Made by a program: the position numbers and the translations under genes. From Methylosinus sporium (lineage in GTDB: Bacteria; Pseudomonadota; Alphaproteobacteria; Rhizobiales; Beijerinckiaceae), in contig NZ_PUIV01000021.1 of assembly GCF_003113265.1 (NCBI RefSeq), forward strand, positions 1 through 64,000: 64,000 bases of DNA, given 5' to 3'. The notes below the pieces were generated by a model, which made no database searches, was not told where the DNA came from, and was given only the letters and a program-made list of their open reading frames with translations. The stretch's first letter is position 1, and the number at the start of each line of letters is the position of its first letter. Below are positions 8,571-18,277 of this stretch, one piece after another.

Positions 8571-9815
8571 ATGGCCGGTTTCGCGCCCAATGTCGTCATC
8601 TGCATCGACCACGGCTCCGTCACCGGGGGCCAGGCCAAAGTGGCGATCGAAAGCGCGCTCGGCCTCGCCGCCCATGGCGCGCGGCCCATCGTCTTCGCCT
8701 CCGCCGCGCCGGTGGACGAGCGGCTCACCGCGGCGGGGATAGAGGTCGTCTGCCTCGGCCAGCATGATCTGCTCGGCAATCCATCGCGCATCGCCGCCGC
8801 CTTTCAGGGCACATGGAATTTGCGCGCGGCCCGTGCGCTCGGCGATCTGCTGGCCCGGCTGCCGAAGGACAATACGATCGTCCATGTGCATGGCTGGGCC
8901 AAGGCGCTGTCGCCGGCCATCGCCGCGCCGATCCGCGCCTCCGGCCTGCCGCGCGTCTACACGCTGCACGAATATTTCCTGTTCTGCCCCAATGGCGGCT
9001 TCTACAATTACCAGAAGCACGAGCTCTGCCGGCTGGAGCCGCTCTCCGCCGCCTGCTGGGCGACGGCCTGCGACGCGGTGAATTATCCGCGCAAGATCTG
9101 GCGCAGCGCACGCCTCGCCTATGCGCGCGGTCCGGCCAAATTCGCCGAGCTCTTCTCCGATTACATCTGCATCTCGAATTATCAGGAGGAGATCATCGGC
9201 CGCTATCTGCCGAAGGGCGTGCGGCTGCATCGCGTCTCCAATCCGGTGGACGCGCAGGACCTCGGCCGCAAGAGCGATCCTGCCTCCGGCGATTTCATCT
9301 TCGTCGGCCGCCTGTCGCCGGAGAAGGGCGCCTTTCTCTTCGCCGAAGCGGCGGCGCGCGCCGGGGTCACGCCGGTCTTCATCGGCGATGGGCCGATCGG
9401 CGAGGAATTGCGCGCGCGCTATCCGCAGGCGCGCTTCCTCGGCTGGCTGCCGCCCGCCGAGGCGCGCGCGCATATGCGCGCAGCGCGGGCGCTGGTCTTT
9501 CCCTCGCTGTGGTACGAGGGCCAGCCGCTCACTGTAATGGAAGCCAAAGCGATGGGAACGCCCGTCATCGTCTCCGACGTCTGCGCCGGACGCGAGGAAG
9601 TGAGCGACGGCGAGAGCGGGCTCTGGTTCGCGAGCGCCAATGTCGAATCGCTCGCTGGCGCGCTGACGCAGATGAAGGATGATGCGCTGGTCGCGCGTCT
9701 GTCGGCGGGCGCGCACGCCGCCTATTGGCGCGATCCGCCGACGTTGGATCGGCATATCGAGCGCATTCTCGCGGTCTATCGCGAGATCGCCGAGCGCCAC
9801 AAGACGGCGGCGTGA
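8571..9815 (+). CDS. Glycosyltransferase family 4 protein
   Basis: A 414-residue GT-B fold glycosyltransferase. The N-terminal half begins with a Rossmann-type strand and the GGQAK acceptor loop. The C-terminal half carries the donor-binding region, including FVGRLSPEKGA near residue 243 and the E-x7-E-like stretch EGQPLTVMEAKAMGTPV. It has no membrane segment or signal peptide. It should transfer a sugar from a nucleotide-sugar to a polysaccharide or lipid acceptor, but nothing here shows which. It stands alone between an FKBP gene on the other strand and a TonB receptor after a 436-bp gap. Confidence 0.85.
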   Translation: MAGFAPNVVICIDHGSVTGGQAKVAIESALGLAAHGARPIVFASAAPVDERLTAAGIEVVCLGQHDLLGNPSRIAAAFQGTWNLRAARALGDLLARLPKDNTIVHVHGWAKALSPAIAAPIRASGLPRVYTLHEYFLFCPNGGFYNYQKHELCRLEPLSAACWATACDAVNYPRKIWRSARLAYARGPAKFAELFSDYICISNYQEEIIGRYLPKGVRLHRVSNPVDAQDLGRKSDPASGDFIFVGRLSPEKGAFLFAEAAARAGVTPVFIGDGPIGEELRARYPQARFLGWLPPAEARAHMRAARALVFPSLWYEGQPLTVMEAKAMGTPVIVSDVCAGREEVSDGESGLWFASANVESLAGALTQMKDDALVARLSAGAHAAYWRDPPTLDRHIERILAVYREIAERHKTAA

Positions 9816-10251
9816 GGCGTAGCTCGTCCTGATTTCGTGATCCGTGATGATAATATTCGTCGCGAAGACGAGCTTACCAAGACTTTCTTCTCTGTTCCGA
9901 GTCCCTGGTCTGGACTGAGCGCCCGACGCCGACTGTATGAACGCAGCATTCCCAGGCCCTGCGACTGTGGACGCATGAAAATTCTCGTATTACGGCGAAT
10001 GATAGACGGAATTGACGAATAGCATCGCCTATTTGAAATAGCCGTTCGAAATATCCTCGATAATAATGGAATTAATTCTACAGACATCGCTATCGACATT
10101 GAATTTGTTGGCAATTTTGCCTTGCAGAAGCTCGAATACAACGCTTAAGCTGTGAATAATTCAGCCAGAAGGCCGTCGATCGACATCGGCCGGCGCGAGT
10201 GTTCGTGCGTTCGCGGCAACACCAATTCGTTCTTTTCTGAGGAGAATAGCC
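9816..10251. other. AT-richer intergenic region before TonB receptor gene
   Basis: This 436-bp gap is visibly richer in A/T than its surroundings and contains no supportable gene. Near the left end, AGCTCGTC (9821-9828) pairs with GACGAGCT (9867-9874) and may form a hairpin after the glycosyltransferase gene. A perfect GAATTAATTC palindrome lies at 10069-10078 in a T-G-GAATTAATTC-T-A context, a possible operator upstream of the receptor. A strong ribosome site (GAGGAGAA) precedes the receptor start. I found no recognisable riboswitch. Confidence 0.6.
10067..10080. promoter_or_regulatory. Possible operator palindrome upstream of TonB receptor
   Basis: The centre GAATTAATTC (10069-10078) is a perfect 10-bp palindrome in AT-rich sequence, 172 bp upstream of the receptor start. 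Metal-responsive regulators of Rhizobiales (Irr, Fur/Mur) use AT-rich palindromes built on GAA/TTC half-sites, so it is a plausible operator. The match is only partial and spacing alone does not prove function. Confidence 0.25.
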
Positions 10252-12762
10252 ATGACTTTCCTTAGCGCCGACCTCTGTCCCGCTCGCGCCGCCTCTCCTT
10301 CGTTGCATCCGATGACGAAACGCCTCGGCGCGAGCGTGCTGGCGCTGGCGGCGGCGATCCTGTCCCCGGCGGCGCGCGCCCTCGACAGCGGCGAGCAGAA
10401 ACCGCGTGAGGCGGCGATCGAGGACGTCATCGTGACCGGCACGCGCGACTATGGCGTCAAGGCGCGCGAGAGCACGGCGCCGATCACTGTTGTGAGCGGC
10501 GAGCGGCTGAAGGCGACGGGACGCACGAATCTCGTCGATGCGCTGCAGCGGCTCGATCCCTCCTATTCGATCTACGGCGTCGGCGGGGACATCAACAATC
10601 TGGTGCGCTCGCCGCGGCTGCGCGGCCTGACCGCCAGCCATGTGCTCGTGCTCGTCAACGGCAAGCGGCGGCATGGCACCGCCAATCTGTCCTCGAGCGG
10701 CTTCACCAAGGGCGCGGCCGGGGCCGATCTCGACCTCATTCCCGTGGCGCTCGTCGATCATGTCGAGATTCTCGAGGACGGCGCCGCCGCCCAATATGGG
10801 TCCGACGCCATCGCCGGCGTGATCAACGTCATATTGAAAGCCGATTCCGAGGGCGGCGGACTCTCCACGCTCGTCGGCTCCTATGGGCAGAGCTACAATC
10901 CCAACACGCATGGCAATGGGCTGACGCGCAATCTGCAGGCGGACAAGAGCTTCGCGCTCGGCGAGCAGGGCTTTCTGACGCTCGGCGCCGACATCACCTC
11001 ACATCTGCACAGCAATCAGACCGGCCCGGACCGCACGCAGGACGGGACCGGCCTGCGCGTCGGTCCCGGCACGCCCTACCCTTGGGTCGATCCCAATGTC
11101 ACGGCGATCATCGGCGATCCCGCCTATATCACCGGCTCGGCCGGCCTCAACGCCGGATATGAGCTCGACAATGGCGTCCAACTCTATCTCTTCGGCACGG
11201 GCGCGGGCCGGCGCGGCGAATCCTTCCAGAACTATCGCGCGCCCAATCTCAACGGTACGGCGGGGAACAAGATCATCGACCCTTCCGGCTTCGTTCCGGC
11301 CGAGACGATCCACGAGGAGGACTGGTCGCTGAGCGGCGGCGCCAAGGGCAAGGTCTTCGACGATGTGCGCTGGGATCTCAGCCTGACCTACGGCTCCGAC
11401 AAGATCGACGTCGGCCTGAACCAATCCGCCAATGTCGCGCTGTTCAATGACACGCTCGCCGCCTTCGGCGCCGGCTGGACGCCGCGGCAATTCTACATCG
11501 GCCAATATTTCCGCACGCTGCGCACCATCAATCTCGATCTCGGCAAGGAGTTCGCGCCGAGCTTCCTGCCCGCGCCCGTCAATGTCTCCATCGGCGCAGA
11601 GAATCGCCACGAGACCTATGCGGTTCGGCAGGGCGACTTCTTCTCTTATTACTCCTCTGGTCCGGCCGCCTGGGTCGGCATCCGGCCGACCGACGCGAGC
11701 GATCACAGCCGCGAATCCTTCGCCGGCTATGCGGACATCAGCAGCAAGCCGCTGCCCGATTGGAAGATCGACATCGCCGGCCGTTACGAGACGTTCAGCG
11801 ATTTCGGCGACACGATCAACGGCAAGCTCTCGACGCGCTACGACATTTCTCCCGCGATCGCGCTGCGCGGCACCGTCAGCACCGGCTTTCGCGCTCCCAC
11901 GCTCGCAGAGCAGTTCTTCTCGCAGACGACCGTCTCGCCGACCATCGCCAATATCGTCCTGCCGCCCAACTCTTCCGCGGCGAGCGTCGCCGGCGCGCAG
12001 CCGCTCAAGCCGGAAAAATCGACGAATATCAGCCTCGGCGTGGTGACCGAGCCGCTCCGCGATCTGCATGTCTCGGTCGACGCCTATCAGATCGACCTTC
12101 GCGACCGCATCGTCGCGACCGGCAGCCTCACCGGCCCCTCCGCGCTCGCCGCCATCGCCGCGAGCGGCAATGCGTTGCAGGCGGGCGCGGCGGGCACGGT
12201 CAGCTTCTTCGTCAACGGCGCCTTCACGCGCACGCGCGGCGTCGATGTGAAGGCCGATTATGCTTACGATCTCGGCCCCTATGGCGCGCTGCGCTTCGAC
12301 GCCGCGGCGAGCTTCTTAGAGACGACGATCCTATCTGTCTCGCAGTCGCCAGCGGCGTTCAACGGCGCGCCGCTGCTCAACGCGGCGGCGCGATCGAACA
12401 TCACGGATCTCACGCCGCGAACCAAGGTCGTGTTCGGCGGGTCCTACAGCTATGACGCCTGGACCTTCGCGCTGCACTTCACGCAATATGGCAACGTCAG
12501 CTCGGTCGTCGCCTCGCCGCTCACCGGCAGCGCGCCCTTCTACACCAATGTCATCACGCCGAAATTCATCACCGACGGCGAGATCGCCTATGATTTCGGC
12601 TCGGGCCTGCGCGCGGCGATCGGCGGCAACAATCTCTTCGGCGTGCGGCCCGATCAGACCCTGCCCTGGACGCGCAGTTTCGGCGCCTCGATCTTTCCGG
12701 CCTTCTCGCCCTTCGGCGTCAACGGCGGCTACTACTACGTCCGCGCATCGCTGAAGTTCTGA
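10252..12762 (+). CDS. TonB-dependent outer-membrane receptor
   Basis: An 836-residue TonB-dependent transporter. After an extended signal peptide (cleavage near SPAARA, residue about 43) come a TonB-box-like stretch (EDVIVTGTRDYG), a plug domain of about 120 residues with the typical LVLVNGKRR and DGAAAQYGSDAIAGVINVI signatures, and a 22-strand-type barrel ending in Phe. There is no STN domain, so it is unlikely to signal through a sigma/anti-sigma pair. The start at 10252 is supported by a GAGGAGAA ribosome site; Met at 10312 is an alternative that would shorten the signal peptide. Substrate is unknown; vitamin B12, siderophore or copper chelate are all possible. It ends 3 bp from the convergent opgH. 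Confidence 0.9.
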   Translation: MTFLSADLCPARAASPSLHPMTKRLGASVLALAAAILSPAARALDSGEQKPREAAIEDVIVTGTRDYGVKARESTAPITVVSGERLKATGRTNLVDALQRLDPSYSIYGVGGDINNLVRSPRLRGLTASHVLVLVNGKRRHGTANLSSSGFTKGAAGADLDLIPVALVDHVEILEDGAAAQYGSDAIAGVINVILKADSEGGGLSTLVGSYGQSYNPNTHGNGLTRNLQADKSFALGEQGFLTLGADITSHLHSNQTGPDRTQDGTGLRVGPGTPYPWVDPNVTAIIGDPAYITGSAGLNAGYELDNGVQLYLFGTGAGRRGESFQNYRAPNLNGTAGNKIIDPSGFVPAETIHEEDWSLSGGAKGKVFDDVRWDLSLTYGSDKIDVGLNQSANVALFNDTLAAFGAGWTPRQFYIGQYFRTLRTINLDLGKEFAPSFLPAPVNVSIGAENRHETYAVRQGDFFSYYSSGPAAWVGIRPTDASDHSRESFAGYADISSKPLPDWKIDIAGRYETFSDFGDTINGKLSTRYDISPAIALRGTVSTGFRAPTLAEQFFSQTTVSPTIANIVLPPNSSAASVAGAQPLKPEKSTNISLGVVTEPLRDLHVSVDAYQIDLRDRIVATGSLTGPSALAAIAASGNALQAGAAGTVSFFVNGAFTRTRGVDVKADYAYDLGPYGALRFDAAASFLETTILSVSQSPAAFNGAPLLNAAARSNITDLTPRTKVVFGGSYSYDAWTFALHFTQYGNVSSVVASPLTGSAPFYTNVITPKFITDGEIAYDFGSGLRAAIGGNNLFGVRPDQTLPWTRSFGASIFPAFSPFGVNGGYYYVRASLKF

Positions 12763-12765
12763 CGC

Positions 12766-15003
12766 TCAGCTCGCGAGCCGCGTCGCATCCTCTTGCGCCG
12801 CGGCCTCTTCCTTCTCGGCCCGGCGCGGCAGGCGCGCCAACATGCCGAGCAGGGCGCGGTCGCCGAGCACGACCAGCCGCTCGCCGCGATCGAGCCATGC
12901 CACCGCATCCTCGAGCGATTCGGCGTCGGCGAGCTTGGCTTCCGCCAAAGCGCGATCGGCCGAGACGACGCCGCGTTTGCGCGGCGGGCGCGCCGGCAGC
13001 CAGGCCTCGTGCAGCGCGCGCAATTCGGGATCGCCATGAATGGCGACGAGGCAATTTTCTTCGTCCTGCCCGGCGCGCGCCAGCAGGCGATGCAGCGCGC
13101 GGCCCTTGCGCGCGATCTTGGGCGTCGTCGTCTCCTCCGGCGTGATCAGCACGCCCGCGCGGCGGAACACGAGGCCGAGCCAGCGCTGGCCGGTGATGTA
13201 GGAAATGCCGATCGCCAATATGAGGCCGGCGATGGTCGGCGACATCCAGGCGACGAGCGAGGGCGAGATCATCAGGCCGGCGACCAAGGTCAGCGCGCCG
13301 AGCGCCACATGCCATTGATGGCGTCGCACGATGGCGTTGAAGGGAACCGAGCCGTCGTCGCGGCGCTGCGGGTCCCAGCCGGTGTCGAAGCCGAACAAGA
13401 TATGGAAGACGTGGCCGGTCTGGATCAGCATCATGATGGGCGCGAGCAGCGCCGACATCAGCACCTCGAATAAGGTCGAGACCAGCAGCATGACGACGCC
13501 GCCAGAGCCGCGCCGCGTCTCACGATCGATCATCGCGAGAATGAGGCCGAGGAATTTCGGCGCCAGCAATATCGCCATTGTGAGCGCGAACAGCGCCAGC
13601 GAGCGTTCTGCGTCGAAGCGCGGCCACACGGGGAAGAGCGTGAATTTGGCGGTGAAATATTCCGGCCGGAAATAGCTCGCCTGAAAGACGAGCGCTATGC
13701 CGACGAGCAGCTGGCAGAGCCACAGCGGCGAGGTGAGATAGCCGAAGATTCCGGTGAGGAAATGCTGCCGCGTCGCCCAATGGAATCCGCGCGCGCCCAA
13801 AATGCGCGAATGCTGCAGATTGCCCTGGCACCAGCGGCGGTCGCGGATCGAGAGATCGATCAGCGATGGCGGGCTCTCCTCGAATGATCCGCCGAGCGTC
13901 GGCATCATATAGACCGAGTAGCCGGCCCGGCGGATGAGCGCCGCCTCGACGAAATCATGGCTGAGAATATGCCCGCCGAAGGGCGGACGGCCCTTGAGAT
14001 CGGGCAGGCCGCAATGATGCGCGAAAGCCTGCGTGCGAATGATCGCGTTATGGCCCCAATAATTGCCGTCGCGCCCCATCCATTGCGCGAGGCCGGCGGC
14101 GATGACGGGACCATAGATGCGCGCCGCGAATTGCTGCACGCGCGCGAACAAAGTGTTGCGGTTGATGATGAGCGGCAGCGTCTGGATGATGCCGGCGTCG
14201 GGGTCCGCCTCCATCGCCGCGGCGAGCCGCACGATGGTCTCGCCGGCCATCAGGCTGTCGGCGTCGAGCACCACCATATGCTCATAGGCGCCGCCCCAGC
14301 GGGTGACGAAATCGGCGATATTGCCGGCCTTGCGGCTGACGTTCTTCTCGCGCCGACGATAATAGACGCGCGCGTCCGGCCCCAGCCGGCGGCGCATGGC
14401 GGCGAAAGCGCGCTCCTCGGCGACCCAAATATCGGGGTTGGTGGTGTCGGAGAGGAGGAACCAGTCGAAATGCGCGCCGAGGCCGGTCGCCTCCACATCT
14501 TGCAATATCGCCTGCAGCGCGCCGAAGACGCGGCTCGGCGCCTCATTGTAGATCGGCATCACGACGGCGGTGCGCGCGGCGAGCGATTCCGGCAGCGGCG
14601 GAGGCCGGCGCGAGAACAGCAGCGCGAAAAAGCCGACGACGGCGCTGGCGAATGAGAGCGCGATCCAGGAGAAATTCAGCACGAAGAGCGCGAGCAACGC
14701 CCATTTCAGCGTGGTGACGCCGCCGACGTCGATGACGCGATACATCTCGTGTCCGCCATAGGCGGTGAGCGCGAGGCCGCCGCCGAAGGTGACGAAGCGC
14801 GAGATCCAGGGCGTGCGCCAGAGCTTCGGCGCCGCGCGCCGGCGGCGCTCCTTGGCCTTGAAGCGCCAGAAGGATTGCGTCGGCATGTCGAGCCGGCGCT
14901 CCGCCGGCATGGGCGGCGCGGCGGCGGGATCGACGGGCGGCGGCGGCGGGGCGGCGGCGTCCGGCGGAACGGGTTCGACGAGAGAGAGAGCTACACCGTC
15001 CAT
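12766..15003 (-). CDS. opgH: Glucans biosynthesis glucosyltransferase H
   Basis: The 745-residue inner-membrane glucosyltransferase polymerises UDP-glucose into the linear backbone of osmoregulated periplasmic glucans. A Pro/Ala-rich cytoplasmic N terminus is followed by two membrane segments, then a GT2 catalytic domain with VVMPIYNE, DTTNPD, VVLDADSLM (metal-binding Asp) and RRWCQGN (QxxRW-type motif). Several membrane helices and a cytoplasmic tail follow. The start at 15003 overlaps the last 13 bases of opgG, indicating translational coupling. The open frame continues upstream inside opgG but is only a shadow there. Length is slightly below that of E. coli OpgH because the tail is shorter. 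Confidence 0.93.
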   Translation of the reverse strand: MDGVALSLVEPVPPDAAAPPPPPVDPAAAPPMPAERRLDMPTQSFWRFKAKERRRRAAPKLWRTPWISRFVTFGGGLALTAYGGHEMYRVIDVGGVTTLKWALLALFVLNFSWIALSFASAVVGFFALLFSRRPPPLPESLAARTAVVMPIYNEAPSRVFGALQAILQDVEATGLGAHFDWFLLSDTTNPDIWVAEERAFAAMRRRLGPDARVYYRRREKNVSRKAGNIADFVTRWGGAYEHMVVLDADSLMAGETIVRLAAAMEADPDAGIIQTLPLIINRNTLFARVQQFAARIYGPVIAAGLAQWMGRDGNYWGHNAIIRTQAFAHHCGLPDLKGRPPFGGHILSHDFVEAALIRRAGYSVYMMPTLGGSFEESPPSLIDLSIRDRRWCQGNLQHSRILGARGFHWATRQHFLTGIFGYLTSPLWLCQLLVGIALVFQASYFRPEYFTAKFTLFPVWPRFDAERSLALFALTMAILLAPKFLGLILAMIDRETRRGSGGVVMLLVSTLFEVLMSALLAPIMMLIQTGHVFHILFGFDTGWDPQRRDDGSVPFNAIVRRHQWHVALGALTLVAGLMISPSLVAWMSPTIAGLILAIGISYITGQRWLGLVFRRAGVLITPEETTTPKIARKGRALHRLLARAGQDEENCLVAIHGDPELRALHEAWLPARPPRKRGVVSADRALAEAKLADAESLEDAVAWLDRGERLVVLGDRALLGMLARLPRRAEKEEAAAQEDATRLAS

Positions 15004-16529
15004 CTGTAGAGCCAGGTTTCGCTGATCGGCTCGTCGCCCGATTGGAGGACGAGGCGCAGCTCGCAAAAGGTCTCGCCGGCCGGATCGACGTCGAAGACGA
15101 TCCGGCATGTCTTGGCCTTCGGATTGGGATAAGCGCGAATGTTCGTCGCCGATCCCGGCGAGGTCGTCAAGACGGGCCGCAAATTGGCGATTCGTTGCGG
15201 ATCGCCGAGAGTGTCGCCCGCAAACTGGACGATAAAGCGGCGCAGTTTCGGCGCCGGCGCGCGACCGCCATAGGCCGCGACGGCGACCGCGAAAGGCGGA
15301 CGCGCCGGCGGGCTCCAGCACCAGAACTGACGGTAAGCGAAAGTCGCCTCCTTGCCGGCGGCGAGCGGCTGCTTGGGCCGCCAATAGGCGACGATATTGG
15401 CGTTCACCTCCGATTCGGACGGAATCTCGACGAGCTGCACCGAGCCCTCGCCCCAATCGCCGATCGGCTCCACCCAGAGCGAGGGGCGCCGCTCCCAATG
15501 CTGTATGTCGTCCTGATAGGTCTCTATGTCACGGTCCCGCGTCAAAAATCCGTAGCCTTTCGGATTGGCGTCGACGAAGGCCGAGATTTGCAGCGTGTCG
15601 CGATTGGAGACGGGGCGCCACAGCCATTCGTCCTTGCCGGTGAGCATTTGCAGCCCATTGGTCTCGGCGACGAAAGGCCGCGGATCGTCGGCGCGGCGAT
15701 GGTCGAGCGGCGTGAACAGTGAGGCCGCAGCCGCGCCGCCGAGCCCCAGATGATCGATGGCGACGCGCGGGAACAGAGTGAGTTCGGCGTCGATGATCGT
15801 CGCCTCGCCCGGCCGCAGCGTGAACAGATAAGCGCCCGTCACGCTCTGCGAATCGAGCAGAGCGTGAATGACGAGGGCGTTGTCGGCCAGCGTCGGCTTC
15901 TCGATCCAGAAGCTGCGGAAGATCGGAAACTCCTCGCCGCGCGGATCGGCGGTACGAATGGCGAGGCCGCGGGCGGTGACGCCGAGCGTCTGCCCACGCG
16001 CCTGGGCGCGATAGAAGCTCGCCCCCTGGAACAGAGCGAGCTCCGTGTCCGGCGCGCCGGCGGCCTGAGGAGCGAGAATGCGAAAGCCGGAAAAGCCGAT
16101 GTCCGGCGATTTGTCGCCGACTTTCAGACCGCCGTAATCGAATTTCCCCGGCTCATAGCCGATGCGCCTGGCGATTTTGTCCTCGACGACGAAGAGCTCG
16201 ACCGGCGCGCCGAAGATGAATCCCCTATGCAGCGGTTCGATCGAGAATCCCCGATTCTCGCCGCTCCATATGGCCGCGCCTTGCTTCGTCCTTATGCCGA
16301 CATATTGCTCATAGCTCAGATTGGCGAAGGGCTCGCGCAATTCCGCCGCGGGCGCGGCGAAAGGACGCTTGGCGAGCGCGCGGGCGAGATCGAGGACGAT
16401 ATCGCGGCCGAAGACGGGGGGCGCCGGCGGCGGGGCCGGCGGAGCCGATTGAGCGAGGGCGCGGCCGCCGGGGACGCCGGCGACGAGCGCGGTGATCGAG
16501 GCTTTCAACAGGTCTCTGCGTACGAACAT
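14991..16529 (-). CDS. opgG: Glucan biosynthesis protein OpgG/OpgD family, Tat-exported
   Basis: The 512-residue periplasmic protein belongs to the MdoG family, which modifies or releases the beta-glucan made by OpgH. The N terminus MFVRRDLLKAS has a twin-arginine motif followed by a moderately hydrophobic stretch ending in GRALAQ, so export is probably by Tat, as for OpgD, rather than Sec as for E. coli OpgG. Family features such as FRDIVLDLARALA-like and LSYEQYVGIR segments are visible. Upstream in-frame sequence back to 16877 overlaps the divergent glmU start and is not needed. It is the first gene of opgG-opgH. Which of G or D it corresponds to functionally is unclear. Confidence 0.9.
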   Translation of the reverse strand: MFVRRDLLKASITALVAGVPGGRALAQSAPPAPPPAPPVFGRDIVLDLARALAKRPFAAPAAELREPFANLSYEQYVGIRTKQGAAIWSGENRGFSIEPLHRGFIFGAPVELFVVEDKIARRIGYEPGKFDYGGLKVGDKSPDIGFSGFRILAPQAAGAPDTELALFQGASFYRAQARGQTLGVTARGLAIRTADPRGEEFPIFRSFWIEKPTLADNALVIHALLDSQSVTGAYLFTLRPGEATIIDAELTLFPRVAIDHLGLGGAAAASLFTPLDHRRADDPRPFVAETNGLQMLTGKDEWLWRPVSNRDTLQISAFVDANPKGYGFLTRDRDIETYQDDIQHWERRPSLWVEPIGDWGEGSVQLVEIPSESEVNANIVAYWRPKQPLAAGKEATFAYRQFWCWSPPARPPFAVAVAAYGGRAPAPKLRRFIVQFAGDTLGDPQRIANLRPVLTTSPGSATNIRAYPNPKAKTCRIVFDVDPAGETFCELRLVLQSGDEPISETWLYRWTV

Positions 16530-16781
16530 GCGGGACCGGGACCCGTGACTGACGAGCGAGGTGGGATTACGACGGACTTGTCTATCGGATATACCTGAAA
16601 GAACGATGTTCGAAATGCGAATCTTTCGTTTTTGATCGCAGAGCGGAAACCCCACGCCGAGGCGGCGCTTGCCGGCTCGCCCGCGAATCTGCCAAGACGA
16701 ATATGAACGAGAGGAAAACAGCGCGGGGCGCCCCCCCTTACGTCCTCTCCCCCGCCCCTCGAGCCGAGGCCGCGCAGCAAG

Positions 16782-18140
16782 ATGGAAGCTCGACCGACCG
16801 ACCGCCGCTCCCTCGCCGTAATTCTCGCCGCCGGCGAGGGCACGCGCATGAAATCGCGCCGGCCCAAGGTCCTCCATGAGGTCGCCGGACGGTCAATGCT
16901 CGGCCATGTGCTGGCCGCGGCAGCCGCTTTGGACGAGATCGCCGTGGTCATCGGCGCCGGCAAGGAGGATGTCGCCGCCGAGGCCCGCCGCCAGCGGCCG
17001 GACGCCAAAATCTTCGTTCAGGAGAAGCAGCTCGGCACCGCCCATGCCGTGCTCGCGGCGCGCGAGGCCTTCGCCGGGGCGGACGATATCGTCGTGCTCT
17101 TCGCCGACACGCCTCTGGTGCGCGCAGAGACGATCGCAGCGCTGCGCGCGGCTCTGGCCGAGGGCGCCGCCGTCGCCGTGCTCGCCTTCGAGGCCGCCGA
17201 TCCGCACGGCTACGGCCGGATACTCTGCGACTCAGAAGGGCGCCCCGCCGCCATTCGCGAGGAGAAGGACGCGAGCCCGGCGGAGCGCGCCTGCCGCCTT
17301 TGCAACGCCGGGCTGATGGCCGTCTCCGGCACGAAGGCTCTGGCGCTATTGGACGGGATCGACGCCGCCAACGCCCAAAAGGAATATTATCTCACCGATA
17401 TCGTCGCCCGCGCCGCCGCGGCCGGGCTGGGGACCCGGCTGGTGGTCGCGGCGGAGGAGGAAGTTCTCGGCGTCAACGACCGGGTCCAACTCGCCCGCGC
17501 CGAATCCGTCGCCCAGGAGCGCCTCCGCCGCGCCGCCATGCTGGGAGGCGCGACGCTGATCGCCCCGCAGACCGTCTTTCTCTCCCATGACACGAAGATC
17601 GGCCGCGATGTGACGATCGAGCCCGGCGTCGTCATCGGCCCGGGCGTCGAGATCGCCGATGGCGCGGTCATTCACGCCTATTCGCATCTCGAGGGGGCGC
17701 TGGTGGGCGAGCGCGCCACGGTCGGCCCCTATGGGAGATTGCGGCCGGGCGCAAAGCTCGCGGCGCAGGCCAAGGTCGGCAATTTCGTCGAGATCAAGGG
17801 GGCCGAGATCGGCGAAGGCGCCAAGGTCAATCATCTGACCTATATCGGCGACGCTTCCGTCGGCGCGCATTCCAACATCGGCGCCGGCGTCATCACCTGC
17901 AATTACGACGGTTTCTTCAAATATCGCACGATCATCGGCGAAAACGCCTTCATCGGCTCCAATTCGGCTCTGGTCGCCCCGGTGACGATCGGCGACGGCG
18001 CCTATGTCGGCTCCGGCTCGGTCGTCACCAAGGACGTCTCGGCGGACGCCCTCGCCGTGGCGCGCGGCCGCCAGATGGAGAAGGAAGGCTGGGCGGAGAG
18101 CTTCCGCCGCGTCCAGAAGGCGAAGAAATCGGGCGCGTGA
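16782..18140 (+). CDS. glmU: Bifunctional GlmU: glucosamine-1-phosphate acetyltransferase/UDP-GlcNAc pyrophosphorylase
   Basis: The 452-residue enzyme makes UDP-GlcNAc for peptidoglycan and lipid A in two steps. The N-terminal uridylyltransferase domain (1-230) opens with [15 protein letters not shown], the nucleotide-binding loop, and includes QLGTAHAV. The C-terminal acetyltransferase domain is a left-handed beta helix built from hexapeptide repeats, with the active-site region [12 protein letters not shown] and the conserved [13 protein letters not shown] loop. Length matches the family. glmS follows 137 bp downstream on the same strand after a hairpin, so the two first steps of amino-sugar synthesis are grouped. 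Confidence 0.97.
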   Translation: MEARPTDRRSLAVILAAGEGTRMKSRRPKVLHEVAGRSMLGHVLAAAAALDEIAVVIGAGKEDVAAEARRQRPDAKIFVQEKQLGTAHAVLAAREAFAGADDIVVLFADTPLVRAETIAALRAALAEGAAVAVLAFEAADPHGYGRILCDSEGRPAAIREEKDASPAERACRLCNAGLMAVSGTKALALLDGIDAANAQKEYYLTDIVARAAAAGLGTRLVVAAEEEVLGVNDRVQLARAESVAQERLRRAAMLGGATLIAPQTVFLSHDTKIGRDVTIEPGVVIGPGVEIADGAVIHAYSHLEGALVGERATVGPYGRLRPGAKLAAQAKVGNFVEIKGAEIGEGAKVNHLTYIGDASVGAHSNIGAGVITCNYDGFFKYRTIIGENAFIGSNSALVAPVTIGDGAYVGSGSVVTKDVSADALAVARGRQMEKEGWAESFRRVQKAKKSGA

Positions 18141-18166
18141 TCCTTCTCCCACTTGTGGGAGAAGGA
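18141..18166. terminator. Hairpin immediately after glmU
   Basis: A perfect inverted repeat, TCCTTCTCCCAC (18141-18152), then TT, then its complement (18155-18166), begins right after the glmU stop. The stem is 12 bp with a two-base spacer. No T-run follows, so it may be a dispersed palindromic repeat that also serves as a 3' stabiliser or weak terminator between glmU and glmS. Confidence 0.55.
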
Positions 18167-18277
18167 AGCGCTCCTGGCCGGCTCCGAGAAATGCCCTAAT
18201 GCTCTGCCTAGGATAATCGTAACCGAAATCGCGGTAATCTGATCGCCCCAGAGCGCTTCGACCGAGGAGACATTTGC

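Noticed and set aside
9837-10022. Possible 61-codon gene in the AT-rich gap
   Set aside because: No ribosome site or family resemblance; the frame looks accidental.
10030-10060. GTTCGAAAT as the T-loop of a tRNA
   Set aside because: No acceptor stem, anticodon stem or CCA-type end can be drawn around it.
15004-15498. N-terminal extension of the OpgH frame
   Set aside because: It runs inside opgG in another frame and adds Arg-rich sequence; the overlap start at 15003 matches family length.
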